Below, one piece after another: positions 24,999 to 33,044 of a stretch of DNA of 64,000 nt. The notes under the pieces were generated by a model. That model was not told where the DNA came from. It searched no databases and worked only from the letters and a program-made list of their open reading frames with translations. The stretch comes from Longispora albida DSM 44784 (GTDB lineage: Bacteria > Actinomycetota > Actinomycetes > Mycobacteriales > Micromonosporaceae), in the NCBI RefSeq assembly GCF_000379825.1, contig NZ_KB903837.1, forward strand, positions 279,193 through 343,192, given 5' to 3'. Position 1 is the first letter of the stretch, and each line of letters opens with the position of its first letter. A program made the translations under genes and the position numbers.

Positions 24999-25322
24999 TC
25001 ACCCCTGCTCCACCAGCTCCCACCGGCTCCCCGGCTGTGGCTGGATCAGGTACGAGCGGCCGCGCTGTAGCGGCTCGGCGCGGTCGGTGAGTGGCAGGGC
25101 GGAGATCGGCTCGCCGAGCTGGGTCAGCCGGGCCTGGCCCCACTGGCCACCACGGATGATCCAGTCCCAGCCGTCGTGGCTGAGCAGGTAGGTGGTGTCC
25201 GGCTCGAGCCAGTACGGCCGCATCCCGTCGCATTCCAGCCTCAGCCGGGTGATCCGGGCCGACCCGAGATCGGGGTCGTGGTGGGTGTCCAGAATGCCGA
25301 GCGCCGTTGTCAGCAAAGCCAT
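24999..25322 (-). CDS. Conserved-looking hypothetical protein
   Basis: This 107-residue protein is of no family I recognise. The sequence is Trp-rich and beta-prone, with 'TTYLLSHDGWDWIIRGGQWG' in the middle and 'RGRSYLIQPQPGSRWELV' near the end. It has no signal peptide, no membrane helix and no cysteine cluster. It stands alone between the repeat-bearing gap and the oxidoreductase. GC at third positions matches its neighbours, which supports it being real. Confidence 0.55.
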   Translation of the reverse strand: MALLTTALGILDTHHDPDLGSARITRLRLECDGMRPYWLEPDTTYLLSHDGWDWIIRGGQWGQARLTQLGEPISALPLTDRAEPLQRGRSYLIQPQPGSRWELVEQG

Positions 25323-25441
25323 CCTCCTCCGCCAGCAGTACCAGCCTGTTCACCAGTACGTCAGCGGCGGCAGGGCCAGCGTTACGCCACGCCGGCCCAC
25401 CACACCCGGGCCACGCCCCCGCGAGCGGGACGACCCAGGGC

Positions 25442-26461
25442 CTACCCCAGCCGGACCAGCATCTTCCCCGTGTTGGCTCCGCCCAGCATCCCGATGAACG
25501 CCTCGGCGGCGTTGCCGATGCCGTCGACGACGGTCTCCTCGACCTCCAGCTTGCCGTCCTTCAGCCAGCCGGCGACCTGCTGGGCGAACTGCGGGGCCAG
25601 TTCCTGGTGGTCCCCGACGAGCATGCCCTTGAGGGTCAGCCGCTTGCCGATCGCCAGCCCGAGGTTCGACGGCCCGGCCACCGGCCCGGTCGCGTTGTAC
25701 ATGCTGATCGCCCCGCACATCGCGACCCGCCCGAAGGGGCGCATCGTCGAGATCGCGGCCTCCAGGTGCTCACCGCCCACGTTGTCGAAGTAGACGTCGA
25801 CGCCGTCCGGCACGGCTGCCTTGAGCTGCCCGCGCACGTCCCCGGCCTTGTAGTCGATCGCCGCGTCGTAGCCGAACTGCTCGACGAGCCGCTTCGCCTT
25901 CTCCGGCCCGCCTGCCGACCCGACGACCACGCTCGCGCCGAGCAGCTTCGCGAACTGGCCGGCCAGGCTCCCGACCGCCCCGGCCGCGCCCGACACGAAC
26001 ACGGTCTCGCCCGGCTGGAACTGTGCCACTTCCAGCAGCCCCGCGTACGCGGTGAGCCCCGGCATGCCCAGCACACCCAGGTAGGCGCTGGCGGGTGCCA
26101 GTTCCGTGTCGACGATCCGCCCGGCCGTGAGCAGGGCGTATTCCCGCCAGCCCGCCGAGTGCAGCACGTGCGCGCCGACCGGGTAGTCAGGGTGCTCGGA
26201 GGCGACGATCTCGCCGACCGCCCCGCCGTCCATGACCTCGCCGAGCTGGAACGGGGGCAGGTACGACTTCACGTCGTTCATCCGGCCCCGCATGTAGGGG
26301 TCGACGGACATCCACGTGTTGCGGACCAGGAACTGGCCGGGGCCGGGTGCCGGCACCTCGACGCTCACCAGCGCGAAGTCAGAGGGCTTCGGGGCGCCGA
26401 CGGGCCGGGCGGCAAGATGTACTTCGCGGCTCATGACCGGAAACGTCACAGGAGAACTCAT
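25442..26461 (-). CDS. Zinc-independent MDR-type NADP-dependent oxidoreductase
   Basis: This 339-residue member of the medium-chain reductase family is of the prostaglandin-reductase/CurA branch. 'VSVDPYMRGRM'-type motif ('MSVDPYMRGRMND', about 50-62) and the coenzyme loop 'SGAAGAVGSLAGQFAKLLGA' are present, while the zinc ligands of alcohol dehydrogenases are absent. It reduces activated double bonds of enones with NADPH. A later ATG (26434) would start at 'MSREVHLAARPVG' and is also plausible. It is divergent from a MarR regulator with a palindrome between them, so it is likely induced by a reactive compound. Confidence 0.9.
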   Translation of the reverse strand: MSSPVTFPVMSREVHLAARPVGAPKPSDFALVSVEVPAPGPGQFLVRNTWMSVDPYMRGRMNDVKSYLPPFQLGEVMDGGAVGEIVASEHPDYPVGAHVLHSAGWREYALLTAGRIVDTELAPASAYLGVLGMPGLTAYAGLLEVAQFQPGETVFVSGAAGAVGSLAGQFAKLLGASVVVGSAGGPEKAKRLVEQFGYDAAIDYKAGDVRGQLKAAVPDGVDVYFDNVGGEHLEAAISTMRPFGRVAMCGAISMYNATGPVAGPSNLGLAIGKRLTLKGMLVGDHQELAPQFAQQVAGWLKDGKLEVEETVVDGIGNAAEAFIGMLGGANTGKMLVRLG

Positions 26462-26478
26462 GGCCCCACGCTACCACT

Positions 26479-26492
26479 TGCGTGCGCACGCA
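26479..26492. promoter_or_regulatory. Palindromic operator for the MarR regulator
   Basis: The perfect 14-base palindrome TGCGTGCGCACGCA lies in the 45-base gap between the divergent MDR reductase and MarR genes. Its place suggests autoregulation and control of the reductase by the MarR protein. Confidence 0.6.
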
Positions 26493-26506
26493 CATATACT
26501 TGACGA

Positions 26507-26980
26507 GTGACCTTCGATACCCACGGTGACCGCCGCAACCAGGACCCCGGCCAGCACCCGAGCCCGATCCCCGACCCGGCCTTCTACGGCCTGATCTGGG
26601 CGGGCAACGCCCTCACCTGCCTGGTCGACAAGGCCCTCAGCGCCCGGCACAACATGCCGCTGTCCTGGTTCGAGGCGCTGTTCTGGCTCGCGCAGCAGTC
26701 GGAGCCGGTCACCGCGACGCAGCTCGGCGAGGCGGCCATGCTGTCCCGCAGCCGCCTGTCGCGGGTGCTCGACGAGCTGGCCGCCCGGGGCCTGATCACG
26801 CGCGAGCCGAGCCCGGCCGACGCCCGGGCCACCGTGGTGGCCCTGACCCCGGCCGGGCAGGAGCTGTACGCGGCTGCCGACGAGACCCGCCGGGAGGTCA
26901 TCGCGCCGTACTTCACCGACAAGCTGACTGCCGCCGAGCTCGCCACGCTCACAGCCATCTGGCGCAAACTCCGCACGTAA
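26507..26980 (+). CDS. MarR-family transcriptional regulator
   Basis: This is a 157-residue winged-helix regulator. The HTH is 'VTATQLGEAAMLSRSRLSRV' and the wing is 'REPSPADARATVVALTPAGQ'. Dimerisation helices flank the domain. The start is the GTG at 26507, directly after the operator-containing gap. It probably represses the divergent reductase and responds to a small hydrophobic or phenolic ligand. It has no obvious redox Cys (a single Cys at the N-terminal helix, 'NALTCLVDKAL'). Confidence 0.88.
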   Translation: MTFDTHGDRRNQDPGQHPSPIPDPAFYGLIWAGNALTCLVDKALSARHNMPLSWFEALFWLAQQSEPVTATQLGEAAMLSRSRLSRVLDELAARGLITREPSPADARATVVALTPAGQELYAAADETRREVIAPYFTDKLTAAELATLTAIWRKLRT

Positions 26981-27010
26981 CCCGGGCCACTCGCCCTCAG
27001 TTCAGCCTGC

Positions 27011-29386
27011 TCAGATCCGCACATCCACCTCGAACTCACCACGCCCGAACACCATCGACTCCACTCGCCCCGCAGCCGCCACGTCCGCGAGGGCCAGTTC
27101 CATCTCCGCAGGCCCGCTGGCGCTCACCGCGCTCACCGGTGCCCGCATCGACAGCTTCGCCGCCGACTTCGCCTTCCTGATCTCGCCGATCATGCGGGAA
27201 GCCAGGTCGAACACCACAGTGGATGCCCGGCCCCCCGGAGCGGCTGGCCACTCCGCCCGGTGGATGGACCCCTCCCGGAACCACGACCACACTTCCTCGG
27301 TCACGAACGGCAGGTACGGCGCGAACAGCCGCAGGAGCACCGACAGTGCCTCGCGCAGCGTCGCGATCGCCGACGGGTCGCCGGCGTAGGCGCGTTCCTT
27401 CACCAGTTCCACGTAGTCGTCGCAGAACGACCAGAAGATCCGCTCGGCCTCGGCCAGCGCCGCCGCGTGCTCGTAGTTGTCCAGTGCCCCGGTCGCGGCC
27501 CGGCAGGCCTCGTCCACGGCCGCCAGGAGCGCCAGGTCCACGGGAGCCTCTGCCCGCCCGCCCCGGTCCTCGAAGGACAGCACGAACGAGCCCACGTTCA
27601 GCAGCTTCATCGCCAGCCGCCGCCCCACCTTGAACTGGGCGGGCTCGAAGGCCGTGTCCACGCCGAGCCGCCCGGAGGCAGCCCAGTACCTGGCGGCGTC
27701 CGGCCCGTGTTCCGCGAGCAGCCCCACCGGCGTCAGGGCGTTGCCCTTGGACTTGCCCATCTTCTTCCGGTCGGGGTCGAGCACCCATCCCGAGATCGCC
27801 GCGTGCTTCCACGGCAGCTCCTGGGCCCGCACCAGGGTCGCGAACAGCCAGGTACGGATGATCTCGTGAGCCTGTGGCCGCAGGTCCATCGGGTACGTCC
27901 TGGCGAGCAGGTCCGGGTCCTCCTCCCAGCCGCACACGATCTGCGGGCTCAGTGAGGACGTGGCCCAGGTGTCCATGATGTCGGTCTCCCCGCTGAAGCC
28001 ACCCGGCTTGCCCCGCTGGTCCTCGGCGTACCCGGGCGCGGTGTCCACCGCCGGGTCCACCGGCAGGGCGGACTCCTCCGGCACGATGGTCCGTCCATAG
28101 TCGACGGCCCCGTCCTCGCCGATCGCGTACCACACCGGGAACGGCACCCCGAAGTGCCGCTGCCGGCTGATCAGCCAGTCGGAGGTCAGCCCGGTCACCC
28201 AGTTCTCGTACCGGGTCCGCATGTGCTGCGGGTGCCACTCCAGCTCGCGCCCCCGTTCGAGGAGCCGCTCGGTGTGGGCCATCGTCTTGATGAACCACTG
28301 CCGGCTGCTCACGATCTCCAGGGGCAGGTCGCCGTTCTCGTAGTACCGCACGGGGTGCGTGATCTGCCGGGGTTCGCCGATGAGCTCGCCCGACTCGCGC
28401 AGTGCCGCCACCACGGCCCGCCGGGCCTGCCGCACCGTCAGCCCCGTGAGTTCACCAGCACCCGTCATCCGGCCGTCGCGCCCGATGATCACCCGCGTGT
28501 CGAGCCCCAGCTCCCGCCACCAGATCACGTCCGTCGCGTCGCCGAACGTGCACACCATCACCAGGCCCGTACCCTTCTCCGGGTCGGCCAGCCGGTGCGG
28601 GTGCACGGTCACCTCGTGCCCGGCGAAGGGCACGCGCACCCGGGTACCAAAAAGATTCTGGTAGCGGGAATCCGCAGGATGCGCAACCAGCGCCACGCAC
28701 GCGGGCAGCAGCTCTGGCCGGGTCGTGTCCACGCGCAGCCCGCCGCCGAAGGCCAGGGTGTGGAAGTGCCCGGGGGTCTCCTTGTCGATCTGCTCGGCCT
28801 GGGCCACGGCCGTGCCGAAGGTGGTGTCCCACGACGTCGGCGCCTCTGCCTGGTACGCCTCACCGCCGGCCAGCGCCCGCAGGAAAGCCCGCTGGGCTGC
28901 CCGCCGGGCCTTCGTCCCGATCGTCGTGTAGGTCTGAGACCAGTCCACCGACAGGCCGAGCCGCCGCCAGAGTTCCTCGTAGGCCTGCTCGTCCTCCGCG
29001 GTCATCCGCTCGCACAGCTCGATGAAGTTCTGCCGGGACACCACGTGCGGCTCGCCGTCGGGCTCGAAGCCGGGGTCGTAGGGCAGTGCCGGGTCGCAGC
29101 GCACGTTGAAGAAGTTCTGCGCGCGGCGCTCGGTCGGCAGGCCGTTGTCGTCCCACCCCATCGGGTAGAACACTTCCTTGCCGCGCATCCGCTGGTAGCG
29201 GGCGATGATGTCGGTGTGGGTGTAGCTGAACACGTGCCCCACGTGCAGGGTGCCGCTCGCGGTCGGCGGCGGGGTGTCGATGGAGTAGATCTCGGCGCGG
29301 CTCTTCGACCGGTCGAAGGTGTAGGTGCCGTCGATGGCCCACTGCCCGGCCCACTTCGGGCCGAGCTCGTCCAGGTTCTTGTTCAT
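27011..29386 (-). CDS. valS: Valyl-tRNA synthetase
   Basis: This 791-residue class I synthetase charges tRNA-Val. HIGH motif 'SGTLHVGH' is near residues 44-51 and the KMSKS motif is 'KKMGKSKGN'. The editing (CP1) insertion and a C-terminal anticodon-binding domain ('SVLLRLFAPYLPFVTEEVW') are present. It is slightly short, as in actinobacterial ValRS lacking a long C-terminal coiled coil. The ATG at 29386 ('MNKNLDELGPKW') is preferred over the GTG at 29413. The 150 bases upstream hold a mini-ORF and hairpin that may act as a leader. Confidence 0.95.
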   Translation of the reverse strand: MNKNLDELGPKWAGQWAIDGTYTFDRSKSRAEIYSIDTPPPTASGTLHVGHVFSYTHTDIIARYQRMRGKEVFYPMGWDDNGLPTERRAQNFFNVRCDPALPYDPGFEPDGEPHVVSRQNFIELCERMTAEDEQAYEELWRRLGLSVDWSQTYTTIGTKARRAAQRAFLRALAGGEAYQAEAPTSWDTTFGTAVAQAEQIDKETPGHFHTLAFGGGLRVDTTRPELLPACVALVAHPADSRYQNLFGTRVRVPFAGHEVTVHPHRLADPEKGTGLVMVCTFGDATDVIWWRELGLDTRVIIGRDGRMTGAGELTGLTVRQARRAVVAALRESGELIGEPRQITHPVRYYENGDLPLEIVSSRQWFIKTMAHTERLLERGRELEWHPQHMRTRYENWVTGLTSDWLISRQRHFGVPFPVWYAIGEDGAVDYGRTIVPEESALPVDPAVDTAPGYAEDQRGKPGGFSGETDIMDTWATSSLSPQIVCGWEEDPDLLARTYPMDLRPQAHEIIRTWLFATLVRAQELPWKHAAISGWVLDPDRKKMGKSKGNALTPVGLLAEHGPDAARYWAASGRLGVDTAFEPAQFKVGRRLAMKLLNVGSFVLSFEDRGGRAEAPVDLALLAAVDEACRAATGALDNYEHAAALAEAERIFWSFCDDYVELVKERAYAGDPSAIATLREALSVLLRLFAPYLPFVTEEVWSWFREGSIHRAEWPAAPGGRASTVVFDLASRMIGEIRKAKSAAKLSMRAPVSAVSASGPAEMELALADVAAAGRVESMVFGRGEFEVDVRI

Positions 29387-29460
29387 CTGTGTGATCGCCT
29401 TCGCGCATGCCACGATGGCCGGGCTCTCGGACCGGCCGGGGAAAGGAGAGCGCAGGGGGA

Positions 29461-29536
29461 GCGGGTGCTACCCGCCCATTACTCGCGGCATGCCCAGGGA
29501 ACGACGGAACACGATCAGGAACTCGCTGATCTTCAT
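29461..29536 (-). promoter_or_regulatory. Possible leader peptide and hairpin upstream of valS
   Basis: A 22-codon open frame (29468-29536) begins with an ATG after a strong 'GGAGGGAGA' and reads MKISEFLIVFRRSLGMPRVM plus two glycines. Its stop lies in the loop of a hairpin, GCGGGT-GCT-ACCCGC (29461-29475), about 75 bases before valS. This could be a translation-coupled leader. It has only two valines and no T-box core sequence, so attenuation by charged tRNA-Val is uncertain. Confidence 0.35.
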
Positions 29537-29579
29537 CACGTCTCCCTCCGGGGTCTCACAGTGCGTTCCCGCCATCCTA

Positions 29580-29605
29580 GCGGGACCCCACCCGCAGGGT
29601 CCCGC
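29580..29605. terminator. Intrinsic terminator after the CBS-pair gene
   Basis: Nine-base perfect arms, GCGGGACCC and GGGTCCCGC, enclose an eight-base loop. It sits 16 bases after the stop of the CBS-domain gene on the minus strand and before the valS leader. Confidence 0.6.
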
Positions 29606-29620
29606 CAGAAAGAGGTGAAC

Positions 29621-30052
29621 CTACCCAGCCGGGCTCGGCGGTGCCGAGTAGACGGCGGAGCAGTACTCGGCGATCTGCTGTTCCGACAGGTGCTTGGCCA
29701 GGTCGGCCTCGCTGATCATGCCGACGAGGGCGTGCGCCTCGATGACCGGCAGCCGGCGGATCCGGTTGCTCTCCATCAGGTCGAGCACCTCGCGCTCGTC
29801 GGCGTTGCTGTCGATCCAGACCGGCCGGCCCTGGGCGAGGTCCGCGGCCGTCATCCGGGACGGGTCCTTGCCCTCGGCCATGCACTTGATCACCAGGTCG
29901 CGGTCCGTGATGATGCCCATCAGCTTGTTGTCCGGTCCGCAGATCGGTAACGAGCCGACGTTGAGCTCCTTCATCATCTGCGCTGCCCGATCCAGGGTCT
30001 CGTGGGACGGCACGCAGGTCACGCCCTTGCTCATGATCTCTTTCGCCTTCAT
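29621..30052 (-). CDS. Tandem CBS-domain protein
   Basis: This 143-residue protein is made of two CBS units. The first is about 8-60 ('GVTCVPSHETLDRAAQMM', 'GSLPICGPDNKLMGIITDRD') and the second about 75-130 ('PVWIDSNADEREVLDLMESN', 'RRLPVIEAHALVGMISEADL'). Stand-alone CBS pairs bind adenine nucleotides and act as energy sensors or hypoxic-response proteins (Hrp1-like). The start ATG is at 30052; the longer upstream frame lacks family similarity. Monocistronic, closed by a hairpin. Confidence 0.88.
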   Translation of the reverse strand: MKAKEIMSKGVTCVPSHETLDRAAQMMKELNVGSLPICGPDNKLMGIITDRDLVIKCMAEGKDPSRMTAADLAQGRPVWIDSNADEREVLDLMESNRIRRLPVIEAHALVGMISEADLAKHLSEQQIAEYCSAVYSAPPSPAG

Positions 30053-30164
30053 GTCCCCCTCCAGAGGTCGCTCCTCCTGATCGTCGCGTAGCCGGGCGTC
30101 ACCGACAGCGGAACACGAATTTTTCTGACCAAAAGGCACCCGCGAAAATGGTACTAAGGAAAAG

Positions 30165-30956
30165 TCAGGTGTTGATGTCGCGCCGGGTGAAGGTCAGCAG
30201 CCCGGCGCAGACCAGGACGGCCGATGCCCCGGCCAGGACTCCCGCGTCGCCCCACTGGAAGCCGTTCCGCAGCGGGTCGCCGCCGATGTAGTAGTAGAAG
30301 GGCGAGAGCTTCTGCGCCCACTCCAGGCCCAGCTGGGGTCCGAAGCTGTTCATCGCGTACGCGAGGACGCCGATCACGGCTGTCGCCCCGAACACCAGCC
30401 CCCGCCGCCCGGCGGCCGACCCGGCGCAGATCGCCAGCGCGCCGAAGAACACGGCCAGCAGGGCCAGGTTGACGCACTGGGCAGCCAGCTGGCCTGCTGA
30501 GACGCCGGTCAGCTTCGCGGCAGGCCGGATGAGCAGCAGCGCGCCGAGCACGGCCGCCGAGATCACCACCGACCCGGCCGCCAGCGCCGCGAACCGTTCC
30601 AGCAGCAGCCGCGCCCGGCTCACGGGGTGGGCCAGCAGCAGGTCGAGCTGCCCGCTCTCCTCGTCGCCGGCGATGGCCCGCGCCCCGGTCGACGCTCCGA
30701 AGAACAGCGCGAGCAGCGGGACGATGATGCCGAACGTGTTGGCGCCCAGGTACCCGGCGGCCGAGGTCATGTCGTTGAGCCGGAAGGCGTCCTTCATGGA
30801 CTGGGGGAAGGACTTCATCGCCTCTTCCATCGCCCCGTTCGCGAGCTGGGGGTAGAAGCTGGCGTACATCATCGCGACCGCAGCCGTGCCGATCATCCAG
30901 CCGAGCAGTGAGCGCCGCGCGTCCCACAGCGTCTTCGTGAACACGTTACGCAGCAT
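30165..30956 (-). CDS. ABC-2 family permease
   Basis: This 263-residue membrane protein has six hydrophobic segments. The N-terminus 'FTKTLWDARRSLLGWMIGT' and the loop 'ARAIAGDEESGQLDLLLAHPV' match the exporter permeases that pair with DrrA/CcmA-like ATPases. It overlaps the ATPase gene by 11 bases. Together they form the second ABC exporter of the window, under the divergent MarR-like regulator. Confidence 0.88.
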   Translation of the reverse strand: MLRNVFTKTLWDARRSLLGWMIGTAAVAMMYASFYPQLANGAMEEAMKSFPQSMKDAFRLNDMTSAAGYLGANTFGIIVPLLALFFGASTGARAIAGDEESGQLDLLLAHPVSRARLLLERFAALAAGSVVISAAVLGALLLIRPAAKLTGVSAGQLAAQCVNLALLAVFFGALAICAGSAAGRRGLVFGATAVIGVLAYAMNSFGPQLGLEWAQKLSPFYYYIGGDPLRNGFQWGDAGVLAGASAVLVCAGLLTFTRRDINT

Positions 30957-31845
30957 GACCAGCGCCGCCTTCGTAGTAGGTCAGGAAGAGTTCCTCGAGG
31001 TCTGGTTCCTCGCTGAGCAGGCCGGTAACCGTGTGCCGGGCGGCGGCCTTGACGAGCGCGTCCGGGCTGCCGGACACGCGGCAGCGGAGCACCGTGCCGT
31101 CGACGGCCAGGTCCGAGACACCGTCCACAGTGAACTCCTCGGCGCTGACTGGCGCGGCGAAGGTGATCTCGACCTTCCGTACAGCGCGTTCGCGCAGCGC
31201 CTCCACGCTGTCCAGTGCGACCAGGGCGCCCTCGCGGAGGATGCCGACCCGGTCGGCGACGGCCTGCACCTCGCTCATGATGTGCGAGGACATGAAGACG
31301 GTCTGCCCCGCCGCCCGCGCCTCCCGGACCAGGTCGAGGAACGTGTGCTGCACGAGCGGGTCGAGCCCGGAGGTCGGCTCGTCGAGGATCAGGAGCTCCG
31401 GCGAGTGCATGAACGCCTGGACCAGCCCGACCTTCTGCCGGTTGCCCTTCGACAGGCTCCTGATCCTGGCCGTCAGGTCGAGGTCCAGCCGTTCGGCGAG
31501 CTCGCCGATCCTGGCCGCTCCGCCGTTGCCGCGCAGGTTCGCGAGGAAGCGCAGGCACTCGCGGACGGTCTGCCTGCCGTCGACCACGAAGTCGCCAGCC
31601 AGGTACCCGATCCGGCGGTGCAGGGCGACCGCGTCGGCGCGCGGGTCGAGGCCGAGGACCCGGGCGGTGCCGGCGCTCGGCCGGATCAGGTCGAGGAGCA
31701 GCCGGATCGTCGTGGACTTCCCGGCCCCGTTCGGCCCGAGATATCCGAATATTTCGCCGTGGTGCACGTCGAGCGTCAGGCCGGTCAGGCCGCGCCGCCG
31801 CCCGTAGGTCTTCGCCAGCCCGGTGAGCTGGATCGCAGCGTCCAT
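30946..31845 (-). CDS. ABC transporter ATPase
   Basis: This is a 299-residue ATP-binding subunit. Walker A 'GPNGAGKST' lies at about 38-46, signature 'SLSKGNRQKVGL', Walker B 'PELLILDEPTSGLD', and H-loop 'MSSHIMSEVQ'. The C-terminal 80 residues form the beta-rich domain of exporter ATPases. It is cotranscribed with the permease (11-base overlap) and lies divergent from the MarR-like gene across a short AT-rich gap with an inverted repeat. Confidence 0.93.
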   Translation of the reverse strand: MDAAIQLTGLAKTYGRRRGLTGLTLDVHHGEIFGYLGPNGAGKSTTIRLLLDLIRPSAGTARVLGLDPRADAVALHRRIGYLAGDFVVDGRQTVRECLRFLANLRGNGGAARIGELAERLDLDLTARIRSLSKGNRQKVGLVQAFMHSPELLILDEPTSGLDPLVQHTFLDLVREARAAGQTVFMSSHIMSEVQAVADRVGILREGALVALDSVEALRERAVRKVEITFAAPVSAEEFTVDGVSDLAVDGTVLRCRVSGSPDALVKAAARHTVTGLLSEEPDLEELFLTYYEGGAGHAA

Positions 31846-31861
31846 ATCTCGGACCGTACTG

Positions 31862-31876
31862 AAGTTTCACAAACTT
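31862..31876. promoter_or_regulatory. Inverted-repeat operator in the ABC/MarR divergent gap
   Basis: AAGTTT-CAC-AAACTT is a perfect six-base inverted repeat. It lies between the ABC ATPase start (31845) and the MarR-like start (31912), in a locally AT-rich stretch that should hold both promoters. Confidence 0.55.
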
Positions 31877-31911
31877 GTAAAGAATAAAAAGCATGTGGGA
31901 AACTGTGGCTC

Positions 31912-32388
31912 ATGAGCGACCTCCACCATGCCGCCGAGCGCCTCGCGCTCGTCCTCACCGAGAACGGCATGCAGCGGATGACCGCCCGGGTCTTCGCCGC
32001 GCTGCTGTTCGCCGAGGGCGACACGATGACGGCTGGTGACCTCGGCCAGCAGCTCAACGTGTCGGCGGGCGCGGTGTCCGGCGCGGTGAAGACCCTGCTG
32101 ACCGTCGGCATGATCGAGCGGGTGCCGGCTCCGGGCAGCCGCCGCGACCACTACCGGTTCCGCGACGACGCCTGGTCGACCGTCATGACGGCCAAGAACC
32201 ATGTGATCAAGGTGATGGAGGAGACGGCGTCCGAGGGCATCGAGGCCGCCGGGCCGGACAGTGCTGCGGGCCGGCGGCTCGCGGAGATGCGGGACTTCTA
32301 CCGTTACGTCCTCGGCCAGACCGAGCTGATCCTCGACCGCTGGTCGGCCGCCCGCGCCGAGGGCGAGTACCCGACCCCAGCTCCCTAG
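31912..32388 (+). CDS. GbsR/MarR-type transcriptional regulator
   Basis: This is a 158-residue winged-helix protein. 'LTENGMQRMTARVFAALLFA' (about 14-33) and the recognition region 'LNVSAGAVSGAVKTLLTVGM' are typical of the GbsR-like MarR group. A wing, 'PAPGSRRDHYRFRDDAWS', follows. It is divergent from the ABC exporter pair, a frequent arrangement in actinomycetes where the regulator represses the pump. Its 3' end overlaps the response-regulator gene by four bases. Confidence 0.88.
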   Translation: MSDLHHAAERLALVLTENGMQRMTARVFAALLFAEGDTMTAGDLGQQLNVSAGAVSGAVKTLLTVGMIERVPAPGSRRDHYRFRDDAWSTVMTAKNHVIKVMEETASEGIEAAGPDSAAGRRLAEMRDFYRYVLGQTELILDRWSAARAEGEYPTPAP

Positions 32389-33044
32389 GCTGACGATCCC
32401 GAGCCCGAACTCGCACCCGGCACGACGAAGCCCGCCTCGTACGCCATGATCACGGCCTGGGTCCGGTTCTCCGCGCCGAGCTTGGCGAGGACGTTGCCGA
32501 CGTGGGTCTTCACCGTCTCCAGGCTGACGAACAGCCGGCCGGCGATGTCCTGGTTGGACAGTCCCGTGGCCATCAGCCGGAGGACGTCGCCCTCGCGGCC
32601 GGTCAGGGGGAGCGGCTTCGGCGCGGCGGCGGGCCGGGCGGCGGCCAGCGCGCGGATCGCCTCGGGGAAGAGGACGGACTCCCCGCCGGCCACCACCCGG
32701 ATCGCCTGGGCGAGCTGCTCGGGCCTGGCCCGTTTCACCAGGAACCCTGCGGCACCGGCCCGGATCGCCTCGTACACGTAGTCGTCGTTCTCGAACGTCG
32801 TCAGCACGAGTACCTTCGACGGGCCGCCCCGCAGCCGTTCCGTCGCGGCCAGCCCGTCGAGTACCGGCATCCGCACGTCCATCACCACCACGTCCGGCTC
32901 CAGCCGCCGGGCCAGCGCGACGGCCTCCGCCCCGTCGGCCGCCTCCCCGACGACGTCGAGATCCGGCTCGGCCGACAGCAGGTACCGCAGGCCGGCCCTG
33001 GTCAGCTCCTCGTCGTCGGCGAGCACGACAGTCGTGGTGTTCAC
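32385..33044 (-). CDS. NarL/LuxR-type response regulator
   Basis: This is a 219-residue response regulator. The receiver domain has acidic pocket 'VLADDEELT', phospho-acceptor Asp in 'DVVVMDVRMPVLDG' (about residue 55) and Thr/Lys positions 'LTTFEND' and 'LVKRAR'. The C-terminal LuxR HTH is 'LTGREGDVLRLMATGLSNQD' then 'VSLETVKTHVGNVLAKLG'. It overlaps its kinase gene by four bases, so the two form one unit. Confidence 0.94.
   Translation of the reverse strand: MNTTTVVLADDEELTRAGLRYLLSAEPDLDVVGEAADGAEAVALARRLEPDVVVMDVRMPVLDGLAATERLRGGPSKVLVLTTFENDDYVYEAIRAGAAGFLVKRARPEQLAQAIRVVAGGESVLFPEAIRALAAARPAAAPKPLPLTGREGDVLRLMATGLSNQDIAGRLFVSLETVKTHVGNVLAKLGAENRTQAVIMAYEAGFVVPGASSGSGSSA

Noticed and set aside
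29387..29580. T-box leader for valS
   Set aside because: The conserved T-box core (GGTGGNACC type) and antiterminator were not found; only a mini-ORF and hairpin are visible.
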